A stretch of DNA of 64,000 bases from Tipula vernalis (Eukaryota > Arthropoda > Insecta > Diptera > Tipulidae), in NCBI GenBank assembly GCA_958295665.1, contig OY282558.1, positions 22,629,409-22,693,408 on the forward strand, in the 5' to 3' direction. Positions 52,681-64,000 of the stretch are shown one piece after another. The notes under the pieces were generated by a model. It did not search any database, was not told where the DNA came from, and was given only the letters and a program-made list of their open reading frames with translations. The translations under genes were made by a program, and so were the position numbers. Position 1 is the stretch's first letter. Every line of letters starts with the position of its first letter.

Positions 52681-54018
52681 ATCTTAGGTGTATGATTTTC
52701 AATAAATCAGTCCTTGTGAATGGAAAATAGTAGCTGTTACGAAATTTTTTAATTTTAACGCCTTGAGCATAATTTAAGAGGAGATCAGAAAAGTAAAAAT
52801 TCAGATAATTGTCGGCGATTCAAAAATCGTTGTGCGATTTTATTACGGTATCACAACAAATCTAATGAATACATACAAATGTAATTTCAAATAGTGAAAT
52901 GAAGCAAACTTTGTAATTAAATTGAAAGCGTATCAAACAACGTTTATTTACCAAAATTTCTTGCTACTTACAGCATCTCTGGAGTCATGCGTTAGTTATC
53001 CTCCTAGTTATTGTTTTTTCCCTAAACAGGACTTTCGCTTAATTTTACTGTTCAAAGTTCGTTTGTAACCAATATACCTAGGAGCATCACTTCGCTTTAG
53101 GCAGTGTAATTTTTGTTATCCGATAAATAAAAACAGGGCCAGACAAAAACTTTAACAAAGTAAATAAAATAGTATTTAAGAAGTATGGTCGGGAATACAT
53201 AACTTTCGAAATCAACATAACTGTTACCAATATGACTGTTGAAAGTAGACGTTGACGTCTAAGTTTAAGCATATGTATTACTTCGACTAATAATACATTC
53301 TAACAATTGAAGTTAAGACATTTCGCAGAATTTCGTTTAAAACTATAATTTTGCTGCAGTTGACACCAAAAGTACCTTTTTTAACCGTTTTATGTTAACT
53401 GCCCCTGATGGATGCCAGCAAGCTGTCAACAAATTTCAAAATGTCAAATTCCTCTTTACGATTTCGTCTTTTTTAAATATTTAATTTAAATCCTGTTGTA
53501 CGACTAAGGCGCACCAACAGCGATCGATGATCAATCATGGTGATGCTTTCTTATACCTCACCGTGATCATCACTTTACACCATAATTCGTAAAAAAAAGA
53601 ACGAAAAAATGCGAACATGGTAATTTACTCATATGAAAAACGAATTGTATACTTCTGTTTCATGTTTTTAACGTGCTATCTCAAACAAAATTCCTCTATT
53701 GTTCACGCATAGTACAACTGGGATATTTTGCTATTTTTCCTTTCGGTGGAAAGTTTAACGGACCCCACCCAGTCAATACGTTGAGTATTAATTTTAGGTT
53801 AGTAAACTGAAACATGAGGGTTTCAGAGATTAAATAATTCTTTAGTTCACTTTTGAAGTAGTAGTTAGCGATAATTAATTAATTTTGATTTGAATTTTCA
53901 AAAATACCGGAAAAAACTCACTCAGCTTCCAGAAACTTGAAGCATCCAGCGAACATGTAGTTTAGAAATTGTATTGTCCACCTCTTGTGCTAACTATTTT
54001 ATCATAAATATATATATA

Positions 54019-55619
54019 CAGTTGTGTTCCTATTAATAGCAGCGCATTACCTTGCTTTAATAACTCTTTAATATTTTTTACTCCTTACTTTTTTCCAAGG
54101 TTGGCAATGCTCTGAGGGTTTCTTCTCTCCTCTCTTATTAACGATATATCATTACTGTTTCAAAAAATGCTTAAATATGTTTTATGATAAATCATTTTTT
54201 AGCGAGTGTTTGAACCAAGCTGTTTATAATAATAGCAGCAACGCAAGAAACATAATTTCAAGCGAGATTTTTTAACGAATAGTTGAAACTTTTTAACTAA
54301 TTGGTAAGTACAAATTTTTCTCGTAATTCGTAAAGTGCAAAAATCATATTTAACTGGATTTTAGAAAACTAATGGGTCGATCCATGCACTGCACGGAAGA
54401 AAAGCGAAACTTTATTAAAAAACTTCGATGTGAAGGAAAATCTTACCGTGAAATACAATAAATTTTCTAATGTTCTGCGAAAGTGGTCTGTAATTCAGTA
54501 AAATGGACTGATAAGGCTAAAACACGTGAGCCAAGCCAAAAAGGAAAACAACTGAACGTATTGACCGACAAATCATACAAATGGTAAAGAACGACTCTCA
54601 TATCAGCTCAAAAAAGATAAAGAAGGAACTTCAGGTACCTGTAAGTGCGGTGACTATACGGAGGCGCCTATTAGAAGCTAAGCCACCAGGAGTCTAAGAA
54701 AATTACTATTGCTCAGCAACGGCGCACGTCAATTGGCCCCTAGAAAACTGGCGAAATGTTTTATGGAGCGACGAAAGTAAAATTGTCCTTTATGGTTCCA
54801 TAGGTTGTCAACAATATGTGAGGAGACCTCCAAACACTGCACACGACCCAAAGCACACAGTAAAGACTGTTAAGCATGGTGGTGCAAAATTGATGGTTTG
54901 GGCTTGCTTCTCATACTATGGTGTTGGGCCGATATATCCCATAACGGGCAGCATCATTGATAATTTTTTATACATTAAAATACTTGAAGACATCATGCTA
55001 TACCGTATGCTGAGTATGAAATGAGTGTTTCAACAAGATAACGGCCAAAAACAGACAAGCAAACAGGCGAAGTCATGATTTCGGAAGTACAAAATGAATC
55101 TTATGGAGTAGCCAACGCAATCATCGGACCTCAATTCGATAGAAAATGTGTGGGCTGATGTCAAAAATAAAATGAGCAAAGTTAATCCAAAAAATCCCCA
55201 GCAATTGTTGTGGGAGGCAGTGCCCGAAGCATGGAGTACAATACCCATTGAGAAATGTCAAAACTTAGTGGACTCTATGAAAAGGAGATCCGCGGCTGTC
55301 GTTCGTAATAGTGGGCATGTAACTAAATATTGACTGCTTTATTAAAAAACAACGCACAGAAGTGGTACTTGTTGATGAATTTTTTAATTATTCATAAGCA
55401 TTGTTTCGGACTGCTATTTTTGTGAACACCATGAAATAGATTTTTTTATTTATGTAAATTTTTAATCAAAAGAATAAATATTTGTTTGACTTTTTATAGC
55501 TTAATATGACAATATCAAATATATTTCATGAATAAATCTTAATCAAACCTGCGTTTTTGAAAACTTATACGAGTTTTTTCTTCTTTTGGATAGCGCTGCT
55601 ATTAAAATGAACACAACTG
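54019..55619 (+). mobile_element. Tc1-like transposon, near full length
   Basis: 1,601-bp element with 27-bp terminal inverted repeats beginning CAGTTGTGTTC and ending AATAGCAGCGC (two mismatches). A second, subterminal copy of the repeat lies inside each end (54219-54243, tttataataatagcagc; 55407-55428, ctgctatttttgtgaaca), an IR/DR arrangement as in some Tc1-family elements. TA precedes the left end; the right neighbour is CA, so one copy of the duplication has probably mutated. It contains one transposase pseudogene. Confidence 0.88.
54372..55333 (+). pseudogene. Tc1-family transposase pseudogene
   Basis: Start ATG gives MGRSMHCTEEKRNFIKKL, the family's N-terminal helix-turn-helix, and the end is RNSGHVTKY then TGA. 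Between them: SSKKIKKELQVPVSAVTIRR (second DNA-binding helix set), NVLWSDESKIVLYGS with the first catalytic Asp (near 54771), VKHGGAKLMVWACFSYYGVG, QQDN with the second Asp (near 55037), and LNSIENVWADVKNKM with the Glu of the third site (near 55138). The DDE triad is visible but stops occur at about 54459, 54469, 54697, 55022 and 55066, plus a small deletion and frameshifts around 54545 and 54700. The longest intact piece is 54720-55021. Dead but moderately young. Confidence 0.9.
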
Positions 55620-56129
55620 CATATCTTGGGTTCTGTCATCTTAATTTGCAGGCTCTTCAGTTCGGACTTCATACTTTAAGAACTAAGTAATTATCGTCTT
55701 ATCATTTTGAGTTTGGTTACTGATAGCATTAATTGTAATTCATTACAGAACAGCGTCCATCACAGATCAAACGTCTATAATCTTAGTGGCAAGTTCACGG
55801 AAATGTTTCATTTATAATAGTAGTTTGAGCTAAACTGTAGTTTTAAGTAGCTGATACTAATTATATTTATTATGTTACGTCGTTTCCGAGCTAATGTTTT
55901 ATAAGTTTAAAGTGAAATTTAAATTAATGATGATTACGATTTTCAGAAGTGCCCAGAAATTTGACTCAGCAAATTAATAAATGTTATTTCAGGATGCCGT
56001 TTTAATTTTAATAAACCATAAAATTCGATTAGAAATGTGTTGTCATTGTGTTACTAACTATTAGATTTACTTAGGTTTTACTTATCCTACTAACTAAATA
56101 TATCCAAATCATCTTTATGTTGTGTTGAA

Positions 56130-56210
56130 CAGGGCGTTCGGTGGGGCCCGGTCATCTTCCGGTGGTCTTGCTTAAAGCTTAGTCGAACACTCCAATCAAT
56201 CAATCAAGTA
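56130..56210. repeat. GC-rich island with (AATC)n tail, possible retroposon 3' end
   Basis: Within strongly AT-rich DNA, gggcgttcggtggggcccgg and tcatcttccggtggtcttgc are followed by caatcaatcaatcaag. Short tandem tails like this terminate RTE- or CR1-type LINEs and some SINEs. No coding motif is visible, so identity is open. Confidence 0.25.
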
Positions 56211-58275
56211 CTTGTAAATCATTTTTTGTATGAAGACTTTGCAGACAGTCGTACATATTAAAATACATGCAGCAATTAAAACAGCTTGCAACATTAATTT
56301 CTAATAATACTAATCTAAGACCTAAATAAGCATATTTAAAATAATGACTAAAAACCACATTCAAATCAAAGTTCAAATCATATAAAGATAAATTCATACT
56401 TACACGTGTGTCTATACTTTATACTCGTAGCTCTTAATTATAAAAATGAATAAAAAATTGCATTAAAAATCAAAACAGTGTACATACAAACAAACCAAAT
56501 CAATCAATTCGGCGCACGATAAGAAATACATTAATGTGCGGTCTCGTCTTTTCTATGTATGGACATACATGTGTTTATCCGATGATAAATACTCGTAACA
56601 CATTTAGGCTTTCAGATATTTTTATTATCAGCAATCTCGGTATAATATAAAACAGTTCGTTCTAAACGATATCAACAAATTTCTTTACATTTTAAGTTAG
56701 GAATTAAGGTATTTGATTGTACTAAGAGAGCTCAAATAAAACGAGACAGAAAATACAATAGTATTTAACAGATATTTAGGCCCTTGAGTAACACGGTCAT
56801 ATAATTTGTTGTACTACTATAGCATGCCATTTAGCTAAAGGAACAAAAATATAATATGTCATATTTAAAAACCTGTTCTCATGTATAAATCACTTAAATT
56901 TAATTAAGATGAAAAAAATAAACAATAAAACTACATAATTAATAATAATCTTAACGGCGGCGCGGTCCTTGAGATATCTGCAATTCATCTTGACATTGCA
57001 AAACAACTAAATTTCATGATAGTATATACACATATGTACCTCTAACGAGAATTCGTCAAATTTAGGTTTGTTTTTTTACTTGCAGTAAGTACATATATGT
57101 TCGTAACGGATGAATTTATAAAATTTTGGACATTTGACAAACGAATCAGTAATTCGTTGTACTCGCAAACTAATAATGGTGCGCACCTAATTATATGTGA
57201 TTTTAGAAAATCATTTAAATTGATGGGTTAACCCTCGATTTCCAGTAAATCGAATAATATCCAAAAAAATAATAAAATCGTATATTTAATGACCTCCACA
57301 AGATGAGTTGACTTTTTGTTTAGTGTACATATACACATAAATATCGAGATTTGTCTGTTTTATTTACAAAGTTATAAAAATACCAAGAATATAAAAAGAA
57401 GAAGATCTTAGATATACGTGTATATATTTAAGAGAAGAAAATAAATAAGATATAAAGCCAACCATATTCCCATGAACGTTATCTTACATGGAAACTATGA
57501 TGATGATAGATTCGAGTGTAGTAATATAAAGTAGTAATCAGGGCATGAATATTAAACAAGAGATAATCATCTATTTAACATACTCTTTTATATTACAGAC
57601 TGTAACAATTTTTGCGGTTTTCTTCTACACATAAGATATGATAAAATTGTATTTCTTGTATATTCTCGAACTCGCCTCGTTCATAATTTTTTTTGTCATC
57701 AAATCAAATTTCTCTCGTAAAATTATACGTATAAATTTCTCCGGTCAACTCGATTTTATTAACCCTTTCAAGGAGATAAACTTTCTATTTCAAATAATTT
57801 TTGGTTGATCAAATCATTTTGAATATCTTTTTTATTCAATGGCGTGCCTTAATTATTTCGTTTGACACACACATACAGTCATACTTCAACAATATTCACA
57901 TACTGATTCTGATAACAATTATTTTATTATGAAATTGAATTTGTGTTACATCAAGAAAATTTAAATACATATGTACATACATATATACTTTCGTATCGTG
58001 GCTTTACTATTATTTGCAATTTGTATACAAACTAAATAAGTGATTAAGCACAAAACTAAAAATATAATTTTTATGATGAAGTTAGCAAATCATCACCATT
58101 TTAAAATTCATAATTAGTTTTAGTTATTTGCGCGACAGTGATTAACTTTAGATACCAGTTTTGAAAATTACTAAATAGCAACCGTTATCAAGAGTAAAAG
58201 TATACCAGACGTACTAACAGAGTTTTCAAACCTGATACTTAATCTGATATTCAATTAATAGGCGGTTTTTGGTCT

Positions 58276-58611
58276 ATGTATAAAGCAATTATCACGGATT
58301 TCAAGTCACACTCTTGCAAAAATTTAAATTTAGAAATTAGGAATTCAACCTTTTCGGATTTGGAATACTTATTGAAAAACTTCGAAAATCCATCTAAAAT
58401 ATTTAAGTGTAATATAAAACAAAATAATTATTTAATAATTTGTGTAGGAATGAAAAAAAACATTATTTCTAAATCATCTACAAATTTGCAATCATTTGAA
58501 ACCTCAACAATTATGAACATAATCAAACAATATAGAAAATGGTTATTACTTAGAAACAAACTGAAAAAAAGACCCACTAACATATACATATGTAAATTAT
58601 ATTTTTTTTAA
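58276..58611 (+). CDS. Unrecognised 111-codon open frame (hypothetical)
   Basis: ATG to TAA, rich in Lys, Asn, Ile and Ser, matching AT-biased base composition. No signal peptide, membrane segment or known motif was seen. It ends in a Phe run produced by a T tract. It could be chance in such AT-rich DNA, a remnant of a transposon frame, or a lineage-specific gene. There is no supporting TATA or splice evidence. Confidence 0.12.
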   Translation: MYKAIITDFKSHSCKNLNLEIRNSTFSDLEYLLKNFENPSKIFKCNIKQNNYLIICVGMKKNIISKSSTNLQSFETSTIMNIIKQYRKWLLLRNKLKKRPTNIYICKLYFF

Positions 58612-61357
58612 AAAATTTGGAAAACTTTCATTCATTCGTTTCACCATTTCAAAAACAAAGCATCAAAAATTGCTAATCTACCAAAAAAATAGTTTAAAAG
58701 AAAATATTCTTAAAAGTACAAGCAAATTATTTAAGTTTCCTTCTCCGTACGGTACGTCGAAATTGTAATAACAATATTAGCAAATCATGACATTAATTGT
58801 TACAAAACAACCTCATTATAATAATATTTAGTTATATATTATTTACATTGTTGTTTTAGTTCGTAATTGAAAAACAATTGTTAAACTACAACTTCCGGAA
58901 TTTAAAAATAAAATTCAGATATACTATATGTAAGTAGGTATGGTTCGCTTAGTATCGGCACAGAATAAGTAGAAAATATAGAAGTACTTTTCCAATTTTA
59001 ATTTCAGCTAGACTTGCTGGTTTATTTCATATTTTAATTTAAAATTTACTAAAATTATGGTTTACCGTCCGAAATGTCAAAACTCAAATATTACTTTGGC
59101 AAGACAAATCGGTTAACTTTCAATTGTTTTCTAAAGAGCTAGCATAGACGAAGAATTTCGCTGTAACTTTCATTATTCGAATACTTACATGGAAAATTTC
59201 AACGTGTACAACGTGCGACATTAGTGGTACAAACTAATGCAAATTATGAGTGCTTATTAATTGGAGAAAATGGAGCAGAATGCAAAGTTTTGTTTTCGGC
59301 TTACAACGCCTGGGTAGTATATGTTAGCAGTTAAAGAAATTATTTTAAGTAATCAAACTTTATGAAGTATACTGTTAGGGAATTGGTAGAAAGAAATTCA
59401 CCAACTTAATTAAGAAAGGACCGTGCGAAGATAAAGATCAACGAGCAAATCGTGCTACTTGTTATGATTTAAATTGGAAGGAACTACTATTTGAAATTTG
59501 AAGATTTATATGTACATATGTAGTTTAGTAACGGTGCACGATTTCCCTTACAAATATTTACTATTTTGATATTCTTGCGATAAACCAACAACAGAGACAT
59601 CTACTTAAATTGTATTTCATATCGCGTATTATAATAAAACGTATTTTATATGTTTAAAGATGTTAATTTAAACAAAAGTTCATCAAGTTCGTATAAGTAA
59701 TATGAATAAATAAAATTGGAAGTTTATTTTTTCGAAAATACGAAATAAACAAAACATGGTGGCCAAAGGTGAAAAATTTTAATATTTTATTCAATAGGTA
59801 CATCCGTTTTACTATTTAGTTTAGTAGCCTAATTTAAATAATGATTTTGTGGTACGATTTATTATTTTTTATGGTATATAATGTATACAGGGAATAAAAT
59901 AAAACGATTTAGATATTGGGTGTAGATATGTATGCAAAAGGAAGTATAAATTTGTCATGTTACCAAATAAGCGAACTATGCTTATTTTATTTACGAAATG
60001 TCAAACAATCTGACATACCATACGTATTAAATATTCAGTAAGTATATAATGAACGAGTATTTTCTTATCTCATTGGTCAATTTCACAATTGTTTTCATTC
60101 ATCTTTCGAAATTTATATATATACTTTGCTACGAACAAACATGTTATAAAATATTGAGAGACGATAGAATCGCTTTATTATTAAACGTGGGCGTGTTTCT
60201 CTCAATTCGCTTCAGTATCATCTTTAAATATAGAACAACTGAAAATGTTAGTTCTGTTTTTAGTTCGAAACAAATAAAAATGGCGTTTACCAACAGCCGG
60301 CAATAATTAAGTAATTCTAAATTTGTAATAGTGCATAACACGCCCATAAGTGATTTACGAGTATGTTTACAACTCAATTGTGTATACAGTTAAATTTCTT
60401 GCAGTACTTTAATTTTTATTTGGTTTAGTGTGATTGATAGTTTTATTAATTAAATATCAATTTTTTTTTTTTTTTTAAATATTCATTGTTGCCATATACT
60501 TAAATAGAAATTTGTGTAGTTTACGGGTGATACATAAATCATTATTACGAACAAAAAAATCTGTTTAAAAATCTTGGAAAGTTTTCAGCATGTTATCATA
60601 AATTATTAAACACATTTCAAAAATACAAAATTGGCTAATTAATGCGAAAAGTTTTTAATTGAACGATTGAAATTTATTCTAACGATTTAATATTATTCAA
60701 GTCAATTTCATTGTTTGGAGACCATTATCACACATTTTATAATGTGTTAGTGTTTGCTGTAATATAAGATCATAATAGAGGGGCGCACTTTAAAATACGA
60801 AAATTTATGTTTACTAGCATAACATAAAATGCTTTATTTTATGCTTAAGAGGTAACTAGCAATTCAGTAAGAATACTTAGAGAATTTGACGAAATTATTT
60901 CCTTACAGAATATTTGACACATCGGCCACCGAATCCGTGAATAGGAAAATGTATTTATTATTTTTAAGGTAAGTGTGCTGCGCAAATTTCGATGTATTCT
61001 GACATCCTTCAGTTTGAGCGTTAATTTTCGCTCTGTTAAGTGACAGCCGAATTGAACGAAAAGTGCTTAAGGACTCGCTGGTCAGTAACATACCCTTTCT
61101 ATGTATCGGGTTCTTACTTAACACTAGATTGCCCAAAGAAGTAATTTTCCTCTCCTCTTTATTTCTGATATATGTTTGTGTTATACCTATATTGCCCATA
61201 AAAGCATTCATTTTGACTGCTGTGGAAATTCAGTGATTTAAATGAATTTTATTATTGAATTTCGTAAATTTTAATAATTTTGTAAATCATATTTCATTTT
61301 CCAAATTCCCGTTACAAAAATCTATAAAAATTTTGATTTCAACACGCATTAGATAAT

Positions 61358-61976
61358 TTGAAAAATGAAAACATCATCAATATGTCCAGAAAATGTAGAA
61401 TGCGAATTATTTTAAACTTTGATGAAGAAGCTGAAAATACGTTTCAGGAGATCGAAACTGCGGCCGATGGAACTGTGTGGTTAAAATTTGAAGAAGGTGG
61501 TATTTCTGGAAGATCGCGTTATGCTTATAATTTCAAGGATGTGAAAGGGCCAACAGGCTACACAAAAAGGAATATTATAGCAGATAATGCTGTCAGTGCA
61601 TTTTCGTTGGTAATAGATAACAATATGATTAAGCATATAAGAATGTGCACAGAAGCAAGCAGAAGGTCGCAGAGTTTTGAAGAATGATTGGGCAACATCA
61701 TTATCGGAAATGCTTGCCTTTATTGGAATTTTTTATGCCCGTGAGCTTACGAAGCTAAAAAATTGAAATTTTCGTATTTATGGTCAACGAAGTGAGTGGA
61801 GCCCTGAATTTTTTAGGAAAACAATCGCCAGATAAATATTTAAGCAGATTCTTCGATGTATACGTTTTGATGAAAGAATCAAAAGAAGTAAGTGCGTACT
61901 AACAGATAAATTTGCCTTGATTTCAGAAATATGGAATAAGTTCATTGAAAACAGTCAAGCTTACTATAAACCAGGG
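61358..61976 (+). pseudogene. piggyBac-type transposase N-terminal relic
   Basis: An open frame (61358-61687) contains DGTVW, GPTGYTKRNIIADNAVSAFS and LVIDNNMIKHIRMCTEA, the usual start of the DDE_Tnp_1_7 domain. Then, in changing frames, come lysine-rich scraps (WSTKWV near 61780) and KFALISEIWNKFIENSQAYY at 61908-61967, which in piggyBac proteins directly precedes KPG and the first catalytic Asp (DEQL). At KPG (about 61976) the similarity stops and a LINE begins, so the catalytic core is missing here. Confidence 0.8.
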
Positions 61977-63030
61977 CTTATCCTATTGAGAAATCCCTTG
62001 AATTTAAGGAATACTTTCTGGTAACCTTTCTGGCTATAGAGAGCAGCGTTAAACCGGTGGTAATAACTCGGGCTTGGTGTAGTTGGCTGGTGTTCCATTA
62101 GCAAATTTATAGATATGGGAACACCGGAATGATAGAAAATTGCCCCTCTTCTTTGGAACTTGGTCATTAATGACCTGTTACTGGACCAGGAAGGGTAAGG
62201 TTTTAGGGTGGTTGCTTATGCAGATGACGTTTGCTATTGGTGTCAATAGCTTTTTTCTAAATGGGCCAACAGTTGTGGACTAAATGTTAATCCACGTAAA
62301 ACTGAAGTGGTCCTTTTCTCTAGAAAGTACAAACTTCCTCACGTTGATCCTCTTACTTCAAATGGTATTAGCTTAACCTTTACTGATAAAGCAGAATATC
62401 TGAGTGTTATTTTGGACAGCAAACTTTATTGGAAGCCTAATATTTTATAAGGGTAAAGAAAGCTACAATAGAGCTATACTCCTGTAAAAACGCTATTGGA
62501 AAATATAGGGTGCAGTGATTGTGACATCCCTAGTATCACCGATTACATGATTCCACTCATGAGTTCGCTCGTCAGGGTACAAATTGCCTCATTTTACCAA
62601 GTAAGATAAAAGTTGAAATTCCGCTCGCTGTACGCTAACTCAGGCTTCAGGAAGAAGCTAGGAGAGCTGCGAACTATAGGTGGTTCAATGGTGCCTCGTG
62701 TGTTATAAGTAGGCAGATTTGACCAAAAAAACTAGATCAGGTAAGAACTGGACAGCTGTTAACACTTCGACGTCTCATAGGTGAACATGCGCGAGGACTA
62801 GAAGTCTCCTCGAACGATTACTGTATAAGTTGCGAGGATACAGAGGAGGAAGAAACTGTACTCCACCTACTCGGCACCTTACCCCGTCCAGCGCAAAGCA
62901 GATTGACATTTTTAGGAACTCCTTTCCTCAGCTCTGGATGGTTCAATGAGTACAGTTGAGAAAAATTTATATGTGCCATTTTTTGTGTCTATGCCGGTCC
63001 TTTGGGACAGCCACCCTAACCTAACCTAAT
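61977..63030 (+). pseudogene. Jockey-superfamily LINE 3' end inserted in the piggyBac relic
   Basis: 5'-truncated non-LTR retrotransposon. Reverse transcriptase motifs: PLLWNLVINDLLLDQEG and FRVVAYADDV (YADD catalytic site, about 62142-62232), followed by GLNVNPRKTEVVLFSRKYKL (about 62277-62333) and ISLTFTDKAEYLSVILDSKL. The C-terminal end has the Cys/His-like ending EEEETVLHLLGT near 62838-62880. The 3' end carries (CCTAA) repeats (ccctaacctaacctaa, 63014-63029), a typical LINE tail. Several frameshifts and stops. The opposite-strand frame 61964-62167 is a shadow. Confidence 0.75.
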
Positions 63031-63530
63031 ACGTTTTCATAGTGCGCAAGAAGAGCTTTTCACTATAAATAAATCATCGATTTCGCTCCTGGGAAAGAAA
63101 CAAAAAAAATATTTTGTTTTCTTCCGCAAAGAGATTAAAGAAGGGGGCGAAAAATGAATTTAAACACTATATGAAGCCGGCTCTGGTGGTAGGTGGTATA
63201 ACTAAAAATAAGATTCGCAAGAAAGTAATACACTTTTTGGCTCAATTGTCAAATTAGCATTTTTGTAATAAATGGCGAATCTGAGCAAAATTTCCAATTG
63301 GACCCACTGTAATAGTAATAATTTTTACGGAGTTTAGTGGGGATGGGAACCTGATTTGGTGATTTTAATTTTCGTTTTTAAATAGTTTTATATTGTTCCA
63401 AAGAATCGTCTGAGATATTTATAATAAACTGAGATATTTCAATCGCGAATATAGATTTCTCGAAAATATTTATTATTTATACGTTGATTTAGTTAGCCTA
63501 TGCTATTAGCTCTATAGCGATGTACCTTTG

Positions 63531-63690
63531 ACTCACTGCGATTTAATAAATCGGATTTAGTGAATTTTTCGAGTTTAGCCGTAATGTATCAACCCTAATT
63601 TTGACTAATTGCGCTTTGTTTCATATAAAGTACCTGATCCAGTTTAGCTAAATCGGACTTATGTAACCGAAGTCTATCAACGCTATTAGG
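63531..63690. mobile_element. Small MITE (family copy 2)
   Basis: CTGCGATTTAATAAATCGGA, then tttagtgaatttttcgag at 63537, matches the complement of the right end of the 40.2-kb element, and gtttagctaaatcgga near 63640 matches its left end. So it is the same family in opposite orientation, somewhat diverged (about 150 bp). Confidence 0.62.
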
Positions 63691-64000
63691 TGATGTTTTG
63701 ACATTCTAGAATTCTACGAATTATTCGAGATATTTGAGACTATCGAGATTATCGTTCTTGAGGTTCTCGATATTATAGTTTTGTACGGCGTTGAGTTGCA
63801 AATGACATCGAGATTCCGAGAAGAAATCTTCAAATTTCGTGGTTATTTTGAGAGTTTTTCGAGGCTTAGTATTGAAGTTACTCAGGGTTATCAAAATTAA
63901 TAATATTCAAGCTCATTCGAAAATGTTCAGTTAACTTTTCTATACTACAATTCTAAGATTGTGCAAAATGTTCGAGAATATTCGAGATTTTTGTGTTTAT

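Larger units (their letters stand above)
22991..64000. other. fus 5' intron and/or upstream flank, no host exon recognised
   Basis: No second host gene was identified in these 41 kb. Stretches with nothing recognised apart from AT-rich DNA, homopolymers and ACATATG-type microsatellites: 22991-24050, 29665-35600, 38345-39050, 42840-46810, 50100-51330, 51600-52380, 52740-54010, 55620-58270, 58615-61350 and 63070-63530. Whether it is one giant intron or partly intergenic cannot be told without the first fus exon. Confidence 0.45.

Noticed and set aside
53530..53580. Hairpin around gatgatcaatcatggtgatg as a possible microRNA precursor
   Set aside because: The stem is interrupted and short, with no clear 22-nt duplex; no support from sequence alone.
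60903..61211. 102-codon minus-strand frame next to the piggyBac relic
   Set aside because: No recognised motif, opposite in strand to the piggyBac remnant, and no splice or start context; likely chance or the antisense of a 5' transposon region.

Overview
The window is nuclear DNA of a higher fly (Schizophora-type Diptera). It is very AT-rich, full of short TA/ACATATG microsatellites, has long introns, and carries a dipteran repeat complement (mini-me/DINE-like elements, Tc1, hAT, piggyBac, Helitron, LINE and LTR relics). Genus and species cannot be fixed from the sequence alone.

One conserved host gene is recognisable, on the minus strand: fusilli (fus), the fly ESRP1/ESRP2 orthologue, an RNA-binding splicing regulator. 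Four internal coding exons lie at 22835-22990, 7530-7815, 5665-5754 and 5487-5541, separated by introns of about 15 kb, 1.8 kb and 123 bp. All splice sites are GT-AG and all phases agree (0/0, 1/1, 1/1, leaving phase 2). They encode the middle and end of the N-terminal DnaQ/DEDDh-like domain that precedes the three RRMs. The first coding exon(s) and the RRM exons were not found and probably lie outside the window. Positions 1-5486 are then a downstream intron, and 22991-64000 is most simply an upstream intron or the 5' flank.

Everything else is intron or intergenic DNA loaded with mobile elements. By region: 8.9-9.3 kb piggyBac scrap; 9.7 kb tRNA-like scrap; 13.7-15.3 kb jockey-like LINE corpse; 15.8-19.2 kb mini-me/DINE-like element with a ~159-bp satellite and an 821-bp higher-order repeat; 19.36-20.4 kb pogo/Tigger-like 3' end with a nested Harbinger-like MITE; 21.3 kb (TA)n; 24.1-24.5 kb mariner remnant; 24.6-26.0 kb hAT transposase corpse; 26.7-27.1 kb degenerate tandem repeat; 27.3-29.7 kb large palindrome made of inverted Tc1-like 3' ends with a MITE in the spacer; 35.6-38.3 kb inverted-repeat element carrying a second mini-me/DINE-like copy; 39.1-42.8 kb MITE cluster plus Helitron Rep relic; 46.8-48.9 kb young non-autonomous LTR retrotransposon (LTRs identical but for a 7-bp duplication, 4-bp TSD); 49.1-50.1 kb rearranged repeats with a MITE; 54.0-55.6 kb nearly complete Tc1-like transposon with inactivated transposase; 61.4-63.0 kb piggyBac relic joined to a LINE 3' end; 63.5 kb second copy of a MITE seen at 40.2 kb.

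No operon-like or previously undescribed gene system was found. The most informative items are the fus exon structure, including a 55-bp exon, the higher-order satellite inside the mini-me/DINE-like element, the fresh LTR insertion and the palindromic Tc1 structure.
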